From: RHLJ01 sp965242845
GTDB taxonomy: Bacteria > Bacteroidota > Rhodothermia > Balneolales > Balneolaceae
NCBI GenBank assembly: GCA_965242845.1
Contig: CBDETC010000002.1
Span: 496,001-560,000, forward strand
DNA: 64,000 nucleotides
Direction of reading: 5' to 3'
The notes under the pieces are model-generated. The model ran no database searches and was not told the origin of the DNA. It saw only the letters and a program-made list of their open reading frames with translations. The translations under genes were made by a program, and so were the position numbers. Shown here piece by piece: positions 17,399 through 25,903 of the stretch (its first letter is position 1; every line of letters begins with the position of its first letter).

Positions 17399-20278
17399 TT
17401 AGAGTTTGTATGAAATACTCAATGAAATCGACCTTCCTCTTTTATATGACTGATAGAGGTACTCTTCACCATTTAACTTGGAAGAACTCTTTACCCGAGG
17501 ATCGAAAAGGTTCTTAAGTGAGAGTTTTGCTGAGAGGTTCGATTTAAAAGTCTTAGAAAGAATCAAATCCGTAGTAACAAAACCTCTTTCGAATACATCC
17601 GGATTAGCACCCAGTGTTACGTCAGACAGTCTGTCTCCGAAATAATTCGAATTCAGATCAGCAGTAAACCCGAGTTCAGGATTAAAGTATGAGAGGTCTA
17701 TATTTACTATATATGGTGATTGTCCATATAAAGGACGTGTATCATCAAAATTTGGGTCACTTTGACGTGCTACAAACAGCTCATCTTCTGGTATATCAAC
17801 AGTAGATTGAACGAGCGTAAAATTCGAAGCCAGGGAAAAGAATTCCAGCCTTTGTGAGATAAAGCCCAGGTTCTTTCTAACCTCAAACTCTAACCCATAT
17901 ACCGTAGCTTCGTCTACATTTTGCCAGGTTCTTGTTCGTACTCTTTGGGTATCAAATACTCGTTCTATTGGGTTTTCAAGCCGCTTATAAAACCCGCTTA
18001 TGGCCACAAGCTCACCAATTCCCATGAACCACTCCCATCTGGCATCGTAATTTCTGATCACGGTTCTGTCCAGAGAAGTATTCCCAATATTGATACTTCC
18101 ACCATAGGCATCAAAACCAGAGAACGGAGCAATTTCCCTGTAACTTGGTCTGGCAAGTGTAGTTGAGTAAGCTACTCTTAAGTTTTGTGATTCAGACAAT
18201 CCATAGATAAGTGCTACAGAAGGCAGCCAATCATTCCTGTCAATTTCTCCAATTCTGATTGAATCAGGAAGGGCCTGGTTTTGACTTTCAGCTTTTAAAA
18301 GAGTGGTTTCATATCTGGCTCCACCAATGATATTTAGGTTTCCAATAGGAAACTCCGCCATCAAATAGGCAGCCGAAATCTCTTTGGTACCATCGTAGCT
18401 ATTCGTCTCATTAGTGCGATCGAAAATATAGTTTCCATACCTAATGAAAACCGGACTTGCATCGGTAAGTGTTTGATCTATACCGGTGTAAGAAAAGAAA
18501 CCAGTAAAATCACTTTTGAAATTATTGATATTCGCAGCATCCTGACCGTAGGCAAAACGTTGCTCTCTGAACTCCCGATCTCCTTCCAGATAATATGCAC
18601 CTGTTCTGAAAGTAAGCGTACTTCCATTATTAAAGGATACAGGTAGTGATAGATCAACCGTTAGGTTGGTATTCAGTTCATCTAAATTTCTGAAAAAGCG
18701 CTGAGGACGAGAATATGCACCAGTGGATATGGAATAAACGCTATCTGCTGTACGTACTCCGTATTCAAAAAATCGTATATCAGGTTGCTCTAATTCATTC
18801 ACTGATTGAGTACCCTTCCACTCGACTTTAAGATTATTTAAAGAAGTGAATACGTGCTCTCCACTAAGTTGAAATGAACTTAGTTTTCTTTCAGTATATG
18901 AGATTACGGTACTGTTATACTGGTCAAAACCACCTTGATTAATTTCTTCTCTAAATCCGTTAAGCGCTCTCCCTTCATTGGTTCCACTCTGAGTGCGAAG
19001 CCATGAGAAACTAAACTTGTTATTAGGATTAAGCTTAAAAGAAAGTGACGCTAAACCACCTAAATCTACATTCTCTTCTGTTCGGCTATCGCTTAAATCG
19101 TTCAGGCTATTAAGCGTAGTTTCATTATCCAGGTTTCCAATCAATTGATAAATACCGTCTCTCCCATTTTCATAAGATGAGAAACTACGGTTGTGGGAAA
19201 AGCCAAGGATATAGCCAAACTCTTTTTCCTTTATTAGGAACTCATTTCCAAGAGAAATAGATAGTCCAGTATTAAAAGGAATGGTGAGGTTTCGTGGAGC
19301 CATTTCACTATTAAAAGCTCTGCTTACCGTATTCAATGTATCAGAGCTTGCAACATGGTCACCGAGGTTTTTGAGGAATGAATCGGTAAACTCAGGTATA
19401 TCTGCTCCAAGATTAGCGACAGAACCTGGGATTTCTCTTCGATCTCGACTGAAGCCTAATAGATCCGTGTTGCTTCTTTCTGATCCTAGTCCGTCCTGCA
19501 GGGTAGTTCTGGTATTAAAACCTACCGACGTGGAAAAATTGAATAGAAGCCTTTCCGGAAAATCCTTGGTCGTTACATCAACCAGACCACCACTGAAATT
19601 ACCTGGCTTATCCGGAGTGAATGTTTTAAGCGTTACGATATTATCGATAACGTTGCTTGGGATAAGATCCAACTGAAAAGCATTTTTATCAGGATCTGCA
19701 CTTGGTAGTTCCGAGCCATTTAAATGGGCCGTAGAGTACCTGTCACCAAGTCCTCTTACATAGACATACTTTCCACCAACGACTGATGCTCCAACTACTT
19801 TCTTTAAAGCTCCGGCAGCGTCTCCACTTCCGGTCTTTGATATACTTTCGGAAGAAATTGCATCCGAAAATGAGATCGACTTTTGACGTTGTCTAAGAAG
19901 ACCTGCTTCACTATTTAATACTGCTTCAGCAGTAACTACTATTTCTTCCAGGAACTCTGTTTCTGGTTGAAGAGTAATATCCAGTCTTACGGTTTCTCCT
20001 TCAGCTACTTCTAATCCGGTAACTGTTTGAGTTGCATAAGACAGGTAGCTGATAACAATATTATACGTGCCTGCTGCTACTTTTCGAATGGTATAATTAC
20101 CATCAATGTCAGTAGCTGTACCTTGAATTGTACCTTCGATTACCACGTTAACACCAATAAGGGTTTCCCCTGTTTCGGCATCAACTACGGTACCTGTTAT
20201 TTTTCCATCTTGCGCATAGAGGTTAGATGAAATTAAAAGCGCAAGAAAAAGAAAACATGCGTGTTTTATTATGTTCAC
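17399..20278 (-). CDS. TonB-dependent receptor with carboxypeptidase-like regulatory domain
   Basis: 959 residues, an outer-membrane 22-strand beta-barrel receptor for uptake of an unidentified ligand. A signal peptide (about 1-22) is followed by a CarboxypepD-reg-like beta sandwich (about 25-110; GKITGTVVDAETGETLIGVN, GTATDIDGNY) and a plug domain (about 120-235; VRGLGDRYSTAHLNGSELPS). The barrel ends with a typical terminal strand (SYKRGRSISLSISYKL). No SusD-like gene is adjacent, so it is not a standard Sus pair. The neighbour instead is a T9SS-secreted beta-helix-like protein. Energy could come from ExbB/ExbD proteins such as those at 23688-25736. Confidence 0.88.
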   Translation of the reverse strand: MNIIKHACFLFLALLISSNLYAQDGKITGTVVDAETGETLIGVNVVIEGTIQGTATDIDGNYTIRKVAAGTYNIVISYLSYATQTVTGLEVAEGETVRLDITLQPETEFLEEIVVTAEAVLNSEAGLLRQRQKSISFSDAISSESISKTGSGDAAGALKKVVGASVVGGKYVYVRGLGDRYSTAHLNGSELPSADPDKNAFQLDLIPSNVIDNIVTLKTFTPDKPGNFSGGLVDVTTKDFPERLLFNFSTSVGFNTRTTLQDGLGSERSNTDLLGFSRDRREIPGSVANLGADIPEFTDSFLKNLGDHVASSDTLNTVSRAFNSEMAPRNLTIPFNTGLSISLGNEFLIKEKEFGYILGFSHNRSFSSYENGRDGIYQLIGNLDNETTLNSLNDLSDSRTEENVDLGGLASLSFKLNPNNKFSFSWLRTQSGTNEGRALNGFREEINQGGFDQYNSTVISYTERKLSSFQLSGEHVFTSLNNLKVEWKGTQSVNELEQPDIRFFEYGVRTADSVYSISTGAYSRPQRFFRNLDELNTNLTVDLSLPVSFNNGSTLTFRTGAYYLEGDREFREQRFAYGQDAANINNFKSDFTGFFSYTGIDQTLTDASPVFIRYGNYIFDRTNETNSYDGTKEISAAYLMAEFPIGNLNIIGGARYETTLLKAESQNQALPDSIRIGEIDRNDWLPSVALIYGLSESQNLRVAYSTTLARPSYREIAPFSGFDAYGGSINIGNTSLDRTVIRNYDARWEWFMGIGELVAISGFYKRLENPIERVFDTQRVRTRTWQNVDEATVYGLEFEVRKNLGFISQRLEFFSLASNFTLVQSTVDIPEDELFVARQSDPNFDDTRPLYGQSPYIVNIDLSYFNPELGFTADLNSNYFGDRLSDVTLGANPDVFERGFVTTDLILSKTFKSNLSAKLSLKNLFDPRVKSSSKLNGEEYLYQSYKRGRSISLSISYKL

Positions 20279-20415
20279 GAGTGTGCTGATTTTTTAGTTT
20301 TGTTCGCATTTTTCATTGCGATACAAAACTACCCTACACTCGTTGCGGTACTGTTATCTCGAGTTTATGCTTTTGTTATCAGTGTATTACTGAAATGTTA
20401 ACAGCCTGACTAACC

Positions 20416-22494
20416 TTAGTTCTGAGCATCACTTTCGGGTTCTTCCTGGGCTGTTTCTTGCTCTTGGGCTTCAGGTTCAGCTTTTTTAGAAACCCCATTT
20501 TTCTTGGGTTTTTCTTCGACAGACTCCTCTTCTTCTGTCTTTTTCTTGCTCTTAGTAAAGGCCTCGTAGGTGGTCTCTTTATCGAAAGGTCTTTTACCGA
20601 TCAATTTTTCCAGGTCTGCCTGGAAGAGGATTTCTTTTTCGAGCAGCTCCTTCGCTAAAATCTCAAGTTCTTCCTTTTTGTCTTTGAGAAGCTTAAGGGT
20701 ACGCTGATAAGCTGTATCAATTATTTTCTTTACTTCTTCATCAATAATCTTGGCGGTAGCATCAGAGTATGGCTTATTGAATGAATAGTCATTTTGCTTG
20801 GAATCGTAGAAAGAAATATTCCCGATTTTTTCATTCATCCCATATACAGTAACAATACTGTACGCCATCTTTGTGATTCGCTCTAAATCACTAAGTGCTC
20901 CAGTGGAGATTTTTCCGAATATAATTTCTTCTGCTGCCCGACCACCTAGTGTCATACACATCTGATCCATTAACTGCTCAGTTTGGTGCAAGAATTGTTC
21001 TTTGGGCAGGTATTGAGCATATCCTAATGCTGCAAGTCCACGAGGAACTATAGAAACTTTTACCAAAGGATCAGCATGCTCCAGGAACCATCCAGCAACT
21101 GCATGACCTGCTTCATGGTAAGCGACAATTTTCTTCTCTTCCGGAGAGATAATCTTGTTTTTCTTTTCCAGTCCACCGATTACCCTGTCAATAGCGTTCT
21201 GGAAATCCTCCATGTCTACGGACTTCTTATTGCCACGTGCAGCTATCAAAGCAGCTTCATTACATACATTGGCAATTTCAGCTCCTGCAAAACCCGGAGT
21301 TTGCGCGGCAAGATTTTTTGGATCGACTTCTTTGTGAAGCTTTAACGGCTTTAAGTGAACTCTAAAGATCTCTTCACGGCCATTAATATCCGGCTTATCA
21401 ATACTGATTTGGCGGTCAAATCGGCCAGGGCGTAGCAAGGCACTATCCAGTACATCAGGACGGTTAGTAGCTGCAAGAATAATTACTCCTGAATCCGTTG
21501 CAAAACCATCCATTTCAACAAGTAACGAGTTCAATGTGTTCTCGCGCTCGTCATTAGAACCAGGCATTTGGCCTTTTCCCCTGGATCGTCCAATTGCATC
21601 AATCTCATCTATAAATATGATACAGGGTGCTTTCTCCTTGGCAGTCTTGAAGAGATCTCTAACCCTTGCAGCACCAACACCGACAAACATTTCCACAAAG
21701 TCGGATCCAGAAAGTGAAAAGAAAGGTACCGCTGCTTCTCCGGCTACTGCTTTTGCGAGAAGTGTTTTTCCTGTTCCAGGAGAACCTACCAGTAACGCTC
21801 CTTTAGGAATTTTACCACCAAGTTTAGTGAATTTACTAGGGTTCTTTAAAAATTCTACAATTTCCTTAACCTCTTCTTTGGCCTCTTCTAAACCAGCTAC
21901 ATCTTTGAAGGTAATTTTGGTATCGGTCTGCTGATCATAAAGTGATGCTTTATTCTTCCCGATATTCAGAACCTGCTGGCCTGGGTTCATTCTTCTGAAA
22001 ATGAAGACCCAAAAACCAATCGCCAAAGCGATCATGATAAGCCACATAAACATTCCGCTGAACCATTCTTCCTCAATGCGGACTTCATACTCAACTTCAT
22101 TAGCATCAAGTATTGGACGAATTTCATCGCCAGGAAGCATTGTAGTAATAAATGCCTTGAACTCTTCAGAGTTAGTGGAAGATAAATTTAAGGGACTATC
22201 ATCCCTTACCGGAGGCTGGATAATTCCATCCTGAATGGCTTTGTCGTTGTATTCACCATAAATATTAACCCCATTCTTTATGATGATCTCTTCAACATAT
22301 CCATTCTCAACATGATCCAGAAAAGTACTGTACTTAATTTGAGTCCCTGCTTCCGGATTCAAAAACATGAACTGAATAACAATCAGGAAAAGGATGATAG
22401 CAAGAAAGCCCCATGTTGGGAACTTTGGGGTATTTCCTTTCTTCTCTCCGACAGGAGGTTTAATTGGTTTTTTAGGAAGGGGCTTATCGGCCAT
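20416..22494 (-). CDS. ftsH: ATP-dependent zinc metalloprotease FtsH
   Basis: 692 residues, membrane-bound AAA protease for quality control of membrane and some cytoplasmic proteins. The N-terminus is cytoplasmic and basic. Membrane helices lie at about 30-46 and 148-167 with a periplasmic domain between them. The AAA part has Walker A GSPGTGKT (237-244), Walker B FIDEID (294-299) and the second region of homology with RPGRFDR. The protease site HEAGH is at 460-464. The tail after residue 640 is acidic and Lys/Glu-rich. It is followed by the TonB receptor gene, but the 137-bp gap makes co-transcription unclear. All key residues are present. Confidence 0.97.
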   Translation of the reverse strand: MADKPLPKKPIKPPVGEKKGNTPKFPTWGFLAIILFLIVIQFMFLNPEAGTQIKYSTFLDHVENGYVEEIIIKNGVNIYGEYNDKAIQDGIIQPPVRDDSPLNLSSTNSEEFKAFITTMLPGDEIRPILDANEVEYEVRIEEEWFSGMFMWLIMIALAIGFWVFIFRRMNPGQQVLNIGKNKASLYDQQTDTKITFKDVAGLEEAKEEVKEIVEFLKNPSKFTKLGGKIPKGALLVGSPGTGKTLLAKAVAGEAAVPFFSLSGSDFVEMFVGVGAARVRDLFKTAKEKAPCIIFIDEIDAIGRSRGKGQMPGSNDERENTLNSLLVEMDGFATDSGVIILAATNRPDVLDSALLRPGRFDRQISIDKPDINGREEIFRVHLKPLKLHKEVDPKNLAAQTPGFAGAEIANVCNEAALIAARGNKKSVDMEDFQNAIDRVIGGLEKKNKIISPEEKKIVAYHEAGHAVAGWFLEHADPLVKVSIVPRGLAALGYAQYLPKEQFLHQTEQLMDQMCMTLGGRAAEEIIFGKISTGALSDLERITKMAYSIVTVYGMNEKIGNISFYDSKQNDYSFNKPYSDATAKIIDEEVKKIIDTAYQRTLKLLKDKKEELEILAKELLEKEILFQADLEKLIGKRPFDKETTYEAFTKSKKKTEEEESVEEKPKKNGVSKKAEPEAQEQETAQEEPESDAQN

Positions 22495-22592
22495 TAACTT
22501 ATCTAATTATATTTTTGAATATAGCGAATAACAACTAGTAATCTAGAATTCAAACTAACACTTACTTGGCAAAAAACGTGCCACTTGAAATT

Positions 22593-23621
22593 TTATGACA
22601 GATCATCAAAACTTAAGATTTCTCCCTCTGCACTTTGGATATTCAACCCTTCTTCTTTAGGTATCATTCTGCCGATAACCACAAAGTCTTTAAAATATTC
22701 TGCGAATGCTTCAACATGTTGTTCACTAAGTGTAAACATTAGCTCCAAATCTTCTCCCCCAAACAAGGCGTAACGATCTACATCTTCTTCCATTTCATCA
22801 GCGACCTTACGCGTTTCAATAGCAATAGGTAACGCAGCCTGGTAGAGATGTGCCCCAACATCAGATGCTATGCAAAGTTCTGTAACCTCACTGATCACCC
22901 CTTTTGTAATATCGATCATTGAAGTAGGAGCTACCTTTTGACTCTCAAATGCCTCAATCAAATCTTTTCTCGCATTAGGCATAAGCTGACGCTGTACTAC
23001 AAAGCGGTAATCTGCTAAATCAGGTTGGATAGCATCATTTCCCTGTTGCTCCCAAAACTGCTTCTCCCGCATTAATATTCTAAGACCAGCTAAGGCTGCA
23101 CCTACATCCCCGGTAACACAAATCGCATCCCCTACTTTTGCTCCGCCTCTATAAACAACGGTCTTCTCATCAGCTTTACCATAAATAGTGACTGAGATCA
23201 CTGCATTTTGATGATTCCCGGTTAAATCGCCACCTGCTACCTCGATTCCATAAGTCTTACAGGCATTATCTATTCCTGCGTACAAATCCTCAACCATTTG
23301 AACTGACATCCGGTTAGGCAGCGCTAAATTAATAAGCGCATAAGATGGCGTTCCATTCATAGAATAGATATCGCTTACTGCCGCACTTATGATCTTATAT
23401 CCAAAGTGAGTAAAAGGAGTGTATACCGGATCAAAATCTACTCCTTCAACAAAAGTATCTGTGCTAAGCAGAGTAAGAGATCCATCGTTTTCCTTAATTA
23501 CTGAAGCATCATCTCCGATTCCTTTTGCAGTAGTCTCCTTAACCTCTCCTTTAAAAACGGAAATCTTTTCGAGTAGTTTTTGCCTGCCTATTGCTTGTAT
23601 TGTAGTAAAAGTATCAGCCAT
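22593..23621 (-). CDS. thiL: Thiamine-monophosphate kinase
   Basis: 342 residues. ThiL phosphorylates thiamine monophosphate to thiamine diphosphate. The N-terminal half has the ATP/Mg motif GIGDDASV and the TDTFVEGVDF substrate loop. DITKGVISE and the C-terminal FGGEDLELMFT are also family features, although the usual DISDGL has become DITKGV. There are no other thiamine genes nearby. A strong terminator sits between exbD and this gene, so it probably has its own promoter in the 66-bp gap. ftsH follows after 98 bp. Confidence 0.9.
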   Translation of the reverse strand: MADTFTTIQAIGRQKLLEKISVFKGEVKETTAKGIGDDASVIKENDGSLTLLSTDTFVEGVDFDPVYTPFTHFGYKIISAAVSDIYSMNGTPSYALINLALPNRMSVQMVEDLYAGIDNACKTYGIEVAGGDLTGNHQNAVISVTIYGKADEKTVVYRGGAKVGDAICVTGDVGAALAGLRILMREKQFWEQQGNDAIQPDLADYRFVVQRQLMPNARKDLIEAFESQKVAPTSMIDITKGVISEVTELCIASDVGAHLYQAALPIAIETRKVADEMEEDVDRYALFGGEDLELMFTLSEQHVEAFAEYFKDFVVIGRMIPKEEGLNIQSAEGEILSFDDLS

Positions 23622-23633
23622 AATTTCGGAAAT

Positions 23634-23664
23634 AAAAAAACCAGCACATGTATATGCGCTGGTT
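23634..23664 (-). terminator. Rho-independent terminator after the ExbBD cluster
   Basis: On the minus strand, aaaccagc pairs with gctggttt (inner gcat/atgt also pair) and a run of seven T follows. It lies 24 bases past the stop of the second exbD gene and 13 bases before thiL, separating the two transcripts. Confidence 0.8.
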
Positions 23665-23687
23665 TCAAAAATGAATTTGATCGAGAG

Positions 23688-24134
23688 TTATTCTTCTCGC
23701 TTCGTAGAATAATTAATTCTAAAGGTGCCAGCTTGCTGAAGTTCTTTTTGAACATCAGTCAGCAGACCAAACTCAGAATTTTCATCAACACGAAGTGAAA
23801 CGATTAATCGAGGCTCTTCAAGAAGCTTATCGTACATAAGATTTCGAATTGCTCCGATATCCTCAACAATTGCATCGTCGATTTGCACTTTATCTTCACC
23901 TAACTGGTTTCCAGGTAGTCTTTCTGGTCCCATATAGATATAAGATACCAAGCGCTTTTCCTCGATCTTCTCGATGTTATTTGCTTTGGTTAAATCCAGT
24001 TTAACCTTCAGCGTTACTTCACGAAGAACCGTGGTAACCATAAAGAAGAACAGTAGCATGAATACCACATCTGGCATTGCTGAAGTAGGTACTTCCTGCT
24101 TGCTTCCGGCTTGTTTCTTTTTGAATTGACCCAT
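23688..24134 (-). CDS. ExbD/TolR-family biopolymer transport protein (second copy)
   Basis: 148 residues with the ExbD/TolR layout: a short basic cytoplasmic N-terminus, one membrane helix (about 22-40, beginning AMPDVVFMLLFFFMV with the conserved Asp in the helix) and a periplasmic domain. It ends one base before the ATG region of the other exbD gene in the same operon (1-bp gap). ExbD works with ExbB as the proton-driven motor that energises TonB, or in TolQR for envelope constriction. No TonB or TolA gene is adjacent. The sequence differs strongly from the first ExbD copy, so they probably form a mixed complex or serve separate partners. Confidence 0.88.
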   Translation of the reverse strand: MGQFKKKQAGSKQEVPTSAMPDVVFMLLFFFMVTTVLREVTLKVKLDLTKANNIEKIEEKRLVSYIYMGPERLPGNQLGEDKVQIDDAIVEDIGAIRNLMYDKLLEEPRLIVSLRVDENSEFGLLTDVQKELQQAGTFRINYSTKREE

Positions 24135-24135
24135 A

Positions 24136-24678
24136 TTAGCTATCCGGTTCTGCGATTGAAATTTTCTTAGGATACATATCCTTTATTTGCTCCTGCTGAG
24201 GGCTGTTCTCGGGTAAGCGACCGTATTCTACACCGTAGTTAGCTCGTGAAGCAACATCTCTCAACTCTTTATATGCGGACATTACCTCATCTAACATATC
24301 TATATAGATGTTATAAGGGGTTTCGCGCTGAGTTTTAAGAGAAACGATAGCAGCATCAGGAGAAATAGATAATTCCTCATTATCAGTTGGGTTATCGATA
24401 AACTCAATAAGTTTATCCTTTACCTCATTGATTGCTACAGGCTGCTCGTCCATAAGAATAAGTCCCTGAGCATTTACAAGGATATTCATCAGGTTTCTTT
24501 CCCGAATCGGTGGTGGCTCAACTTCCGGATCTAATGGAGGAGGAAGAACCATCCCAATCCCTGTGTCCACATTTATAGTAGTGGTTACAAGGAAGAAAAT
24601 GAGGAGAAGGAATGCGATATCGGCCATGGAAGACCCATTTATTTCCGCACTATCTCTTTCTCGTTTCTTTAGTAGCAT
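24136..24678 (-). CDS. ExbD/TolR-family biopolymer transport protein (first copy)
   Basis: 180 residues. The N-terminal stretch is EINGSSMADIAFLLLIFFLV, with the conserved Asp at the start of the single membrane helix as in ExbD. The periplasmic part is longer than in the second copy and ends DMYPKKISIAEPDS. It lies 13 bp after a small membrane-protein gene and 1 bp before the second exbD, clearly in one operon. The paired-ExbD arrangement is frequent in Bacteroidota from general knowledge. Which TonB or TolA partner it drives is not shown here. Confidence 0.88.
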   Translation of the reverse strand: MLLKKRERDSAEINGSSMADIAFLLLIFFLVTTTINVDTGIGMVLPPPLDPEVEPPPIRERNLMNILVNAQGLILMDEQPVAINEVKDKLIEFIDNPTDNEELSISPDAAIVSLKTQRETPYNIYIDMLDEVMSAYKELRDVASRANYGVEYGRLPENSPQQEQIKDMYPKKISIAEPDS

Positions 24679-24691
24679 AAGCTATGCTCCA

Positions 24692-24973
24692 TTAAAATTT
24701 AAAAGTGCCTCGGAGGCCAGTAATTACAACTGACACAACCATAATACCCATCATCGTAAGTGTGGTAAACACACCAGCACGGGCATAAGCAAGTTCACTT
24801 CCTTGCATTACAAAATAGGAGATTGCAAAAATCACAAATGGCACAGCCATAATCGCGATTCTTTTAACATCCTGCTTTCCTTGTGATAGGCCCTTCACCC
24901 CTGAAATAATCATGGTTAGGATTCCAAGACCCATCAAAGCAAACGTTCCAATAACGGCTATTTGAACAATCAT
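24692..24973 (-). CDS. Small three-helix membrane protein between exbB and exbD
   Basis: 93 residues with three hydrophobic segments (about 4-26, 40-57, 68-88) separated by short charged loops (GLSQGKQDVKR). It starts 25 bp after exbB and is followed 13 bp later by exbD, so it is an operon member. Proteins of this size and position recur in Bacteroidota ExbBD clusters as recalled. It might be an accessory subunit of the motor, but no domain name can be given. Confidence 0.6.
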   Translation of the reverse strand: MIVQIAVIGTFALMGLGILTMIISGVKGLSQGKQDVKRIAIMAVPFVIFAISYFVMQGSELAYARAGVFTTLTMMGIMVVSVVITGLRGTFKF

Positions 24974-24998
24974 AGTATCTCCTTTAGAGGTTAAATGA

Positions 24999-25736
24999 TT
25001 ATTCTTCGTCAGAACTTGGAGTATCTTCTACAGCAGGAACAAGTGATTTACCTTCCTGAAGCAGGATAATCGAGTCGATAAGAGTAATAGAACTTTCTTC
25101 CATCTCAGCGATTAATCGGTCGATTTTAGATACACAGTAGTTGTATCCGATTTGAAGAATGATACCTGCAATAAGACCACCAGCTGTGGTTAAAAGTGCA
25201 GTCTTAATACCACCCGCTACAATACTCGGAGAGATATCAGAAGCAGCCTGAATATCATCGAAGGCCTCGATCATACCAACTACCGTTCCAAGGAATCCGA
25301 ATAGAGGGGCAATAGCAATAAATAGTGAAAGCCAAACAAGACCTCTTTCAAGGAAGCTCATTTCAATTGAGCCATAAGCAGCAATTGCTTTTTCGGCAGC
25401 ATCAATACCTTCATGTGAACGCATCAACCCAGCCTGGAATACAGAGGCAACAGGACCACGAGTTTGAGCACAAAGTTGCTCCGCTGCTTCAACACCACCT
25501 TCTTGAAGCGCTTCTTGTACGCTTACGATGAATTTTCTGGTGTTAATATCAGCAAGGTTAAGAGTAATAATTCTTTCAAGGAAAATGGCAAGACCCAGAA
25601 TAAGCGTAATTAATACAGGCCACATCCAACCCCCATCATTACCTTCATTAAATTTCTGAACAATTAGATTGAAAAAGCCTTCATCAGAAGCTGGGGCTTG
25701 TAAAAGAAATAGAGCAATCGACGATGTCATGTTCAC
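24999..25736 (-). CDS. exbB: ExbB/TolQ/MotA-family proton channel protein
   Basis: 245 residues with three membrane helices (about 38-56, 130-155, 173-195) and the ExbB/TolQ signature region (FLGTVVGMIEAFDDIQ, IKTALLTTAGGLIAGI). It forms the channel that, with ExbD, uses the proton gradient to energise outer-membrane processes. It is the first gene of the four-gene operon ending at the terminator at 23634-23664. TolQ is an alternative, but no TolA, TolB or Pal gene adjoins, and a TonB-dependent receptor is encoded nearby, so ExbB is preferred. Confidence 0.88.
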   Translation of the reverse strand: MNMTSSIALFLLQAPASDEGFFNLIVQKFNEGNDGGWMWPVLITLILGLAIFLERIITLNLADINTRKFIVSVQEALQEGGVEAAEQLCAQTRGPVASVFQAGLMRSHEGIDAAEKAIAAYGSIEMSFLERGLVWLSLFIAIAPLFGFLGTVVGMIEAFDDIQAASDISPSIVAGGIKTALLTTAGGLIAGIILQIGYNYCVSKIDRLIAEMEESSITLIDSIILLQEGKSLVPAVEDTPSSDEE

Positions 25737-25903
25737 TCCGATTATTTTTGATTAAATGTTAGTGTCTAAGATTAGTGAAGCGAAAGGATAGGTCATTTTA
25801 AACTAAATGTCAAAGCTCGGAACAATCGAAAAATTAACTTTTAGTTAATAAAAATGAGGTTTTACCAAGTTTTTTTAGTAAAAATATTTTCGCGCATAGT
25901 GAA

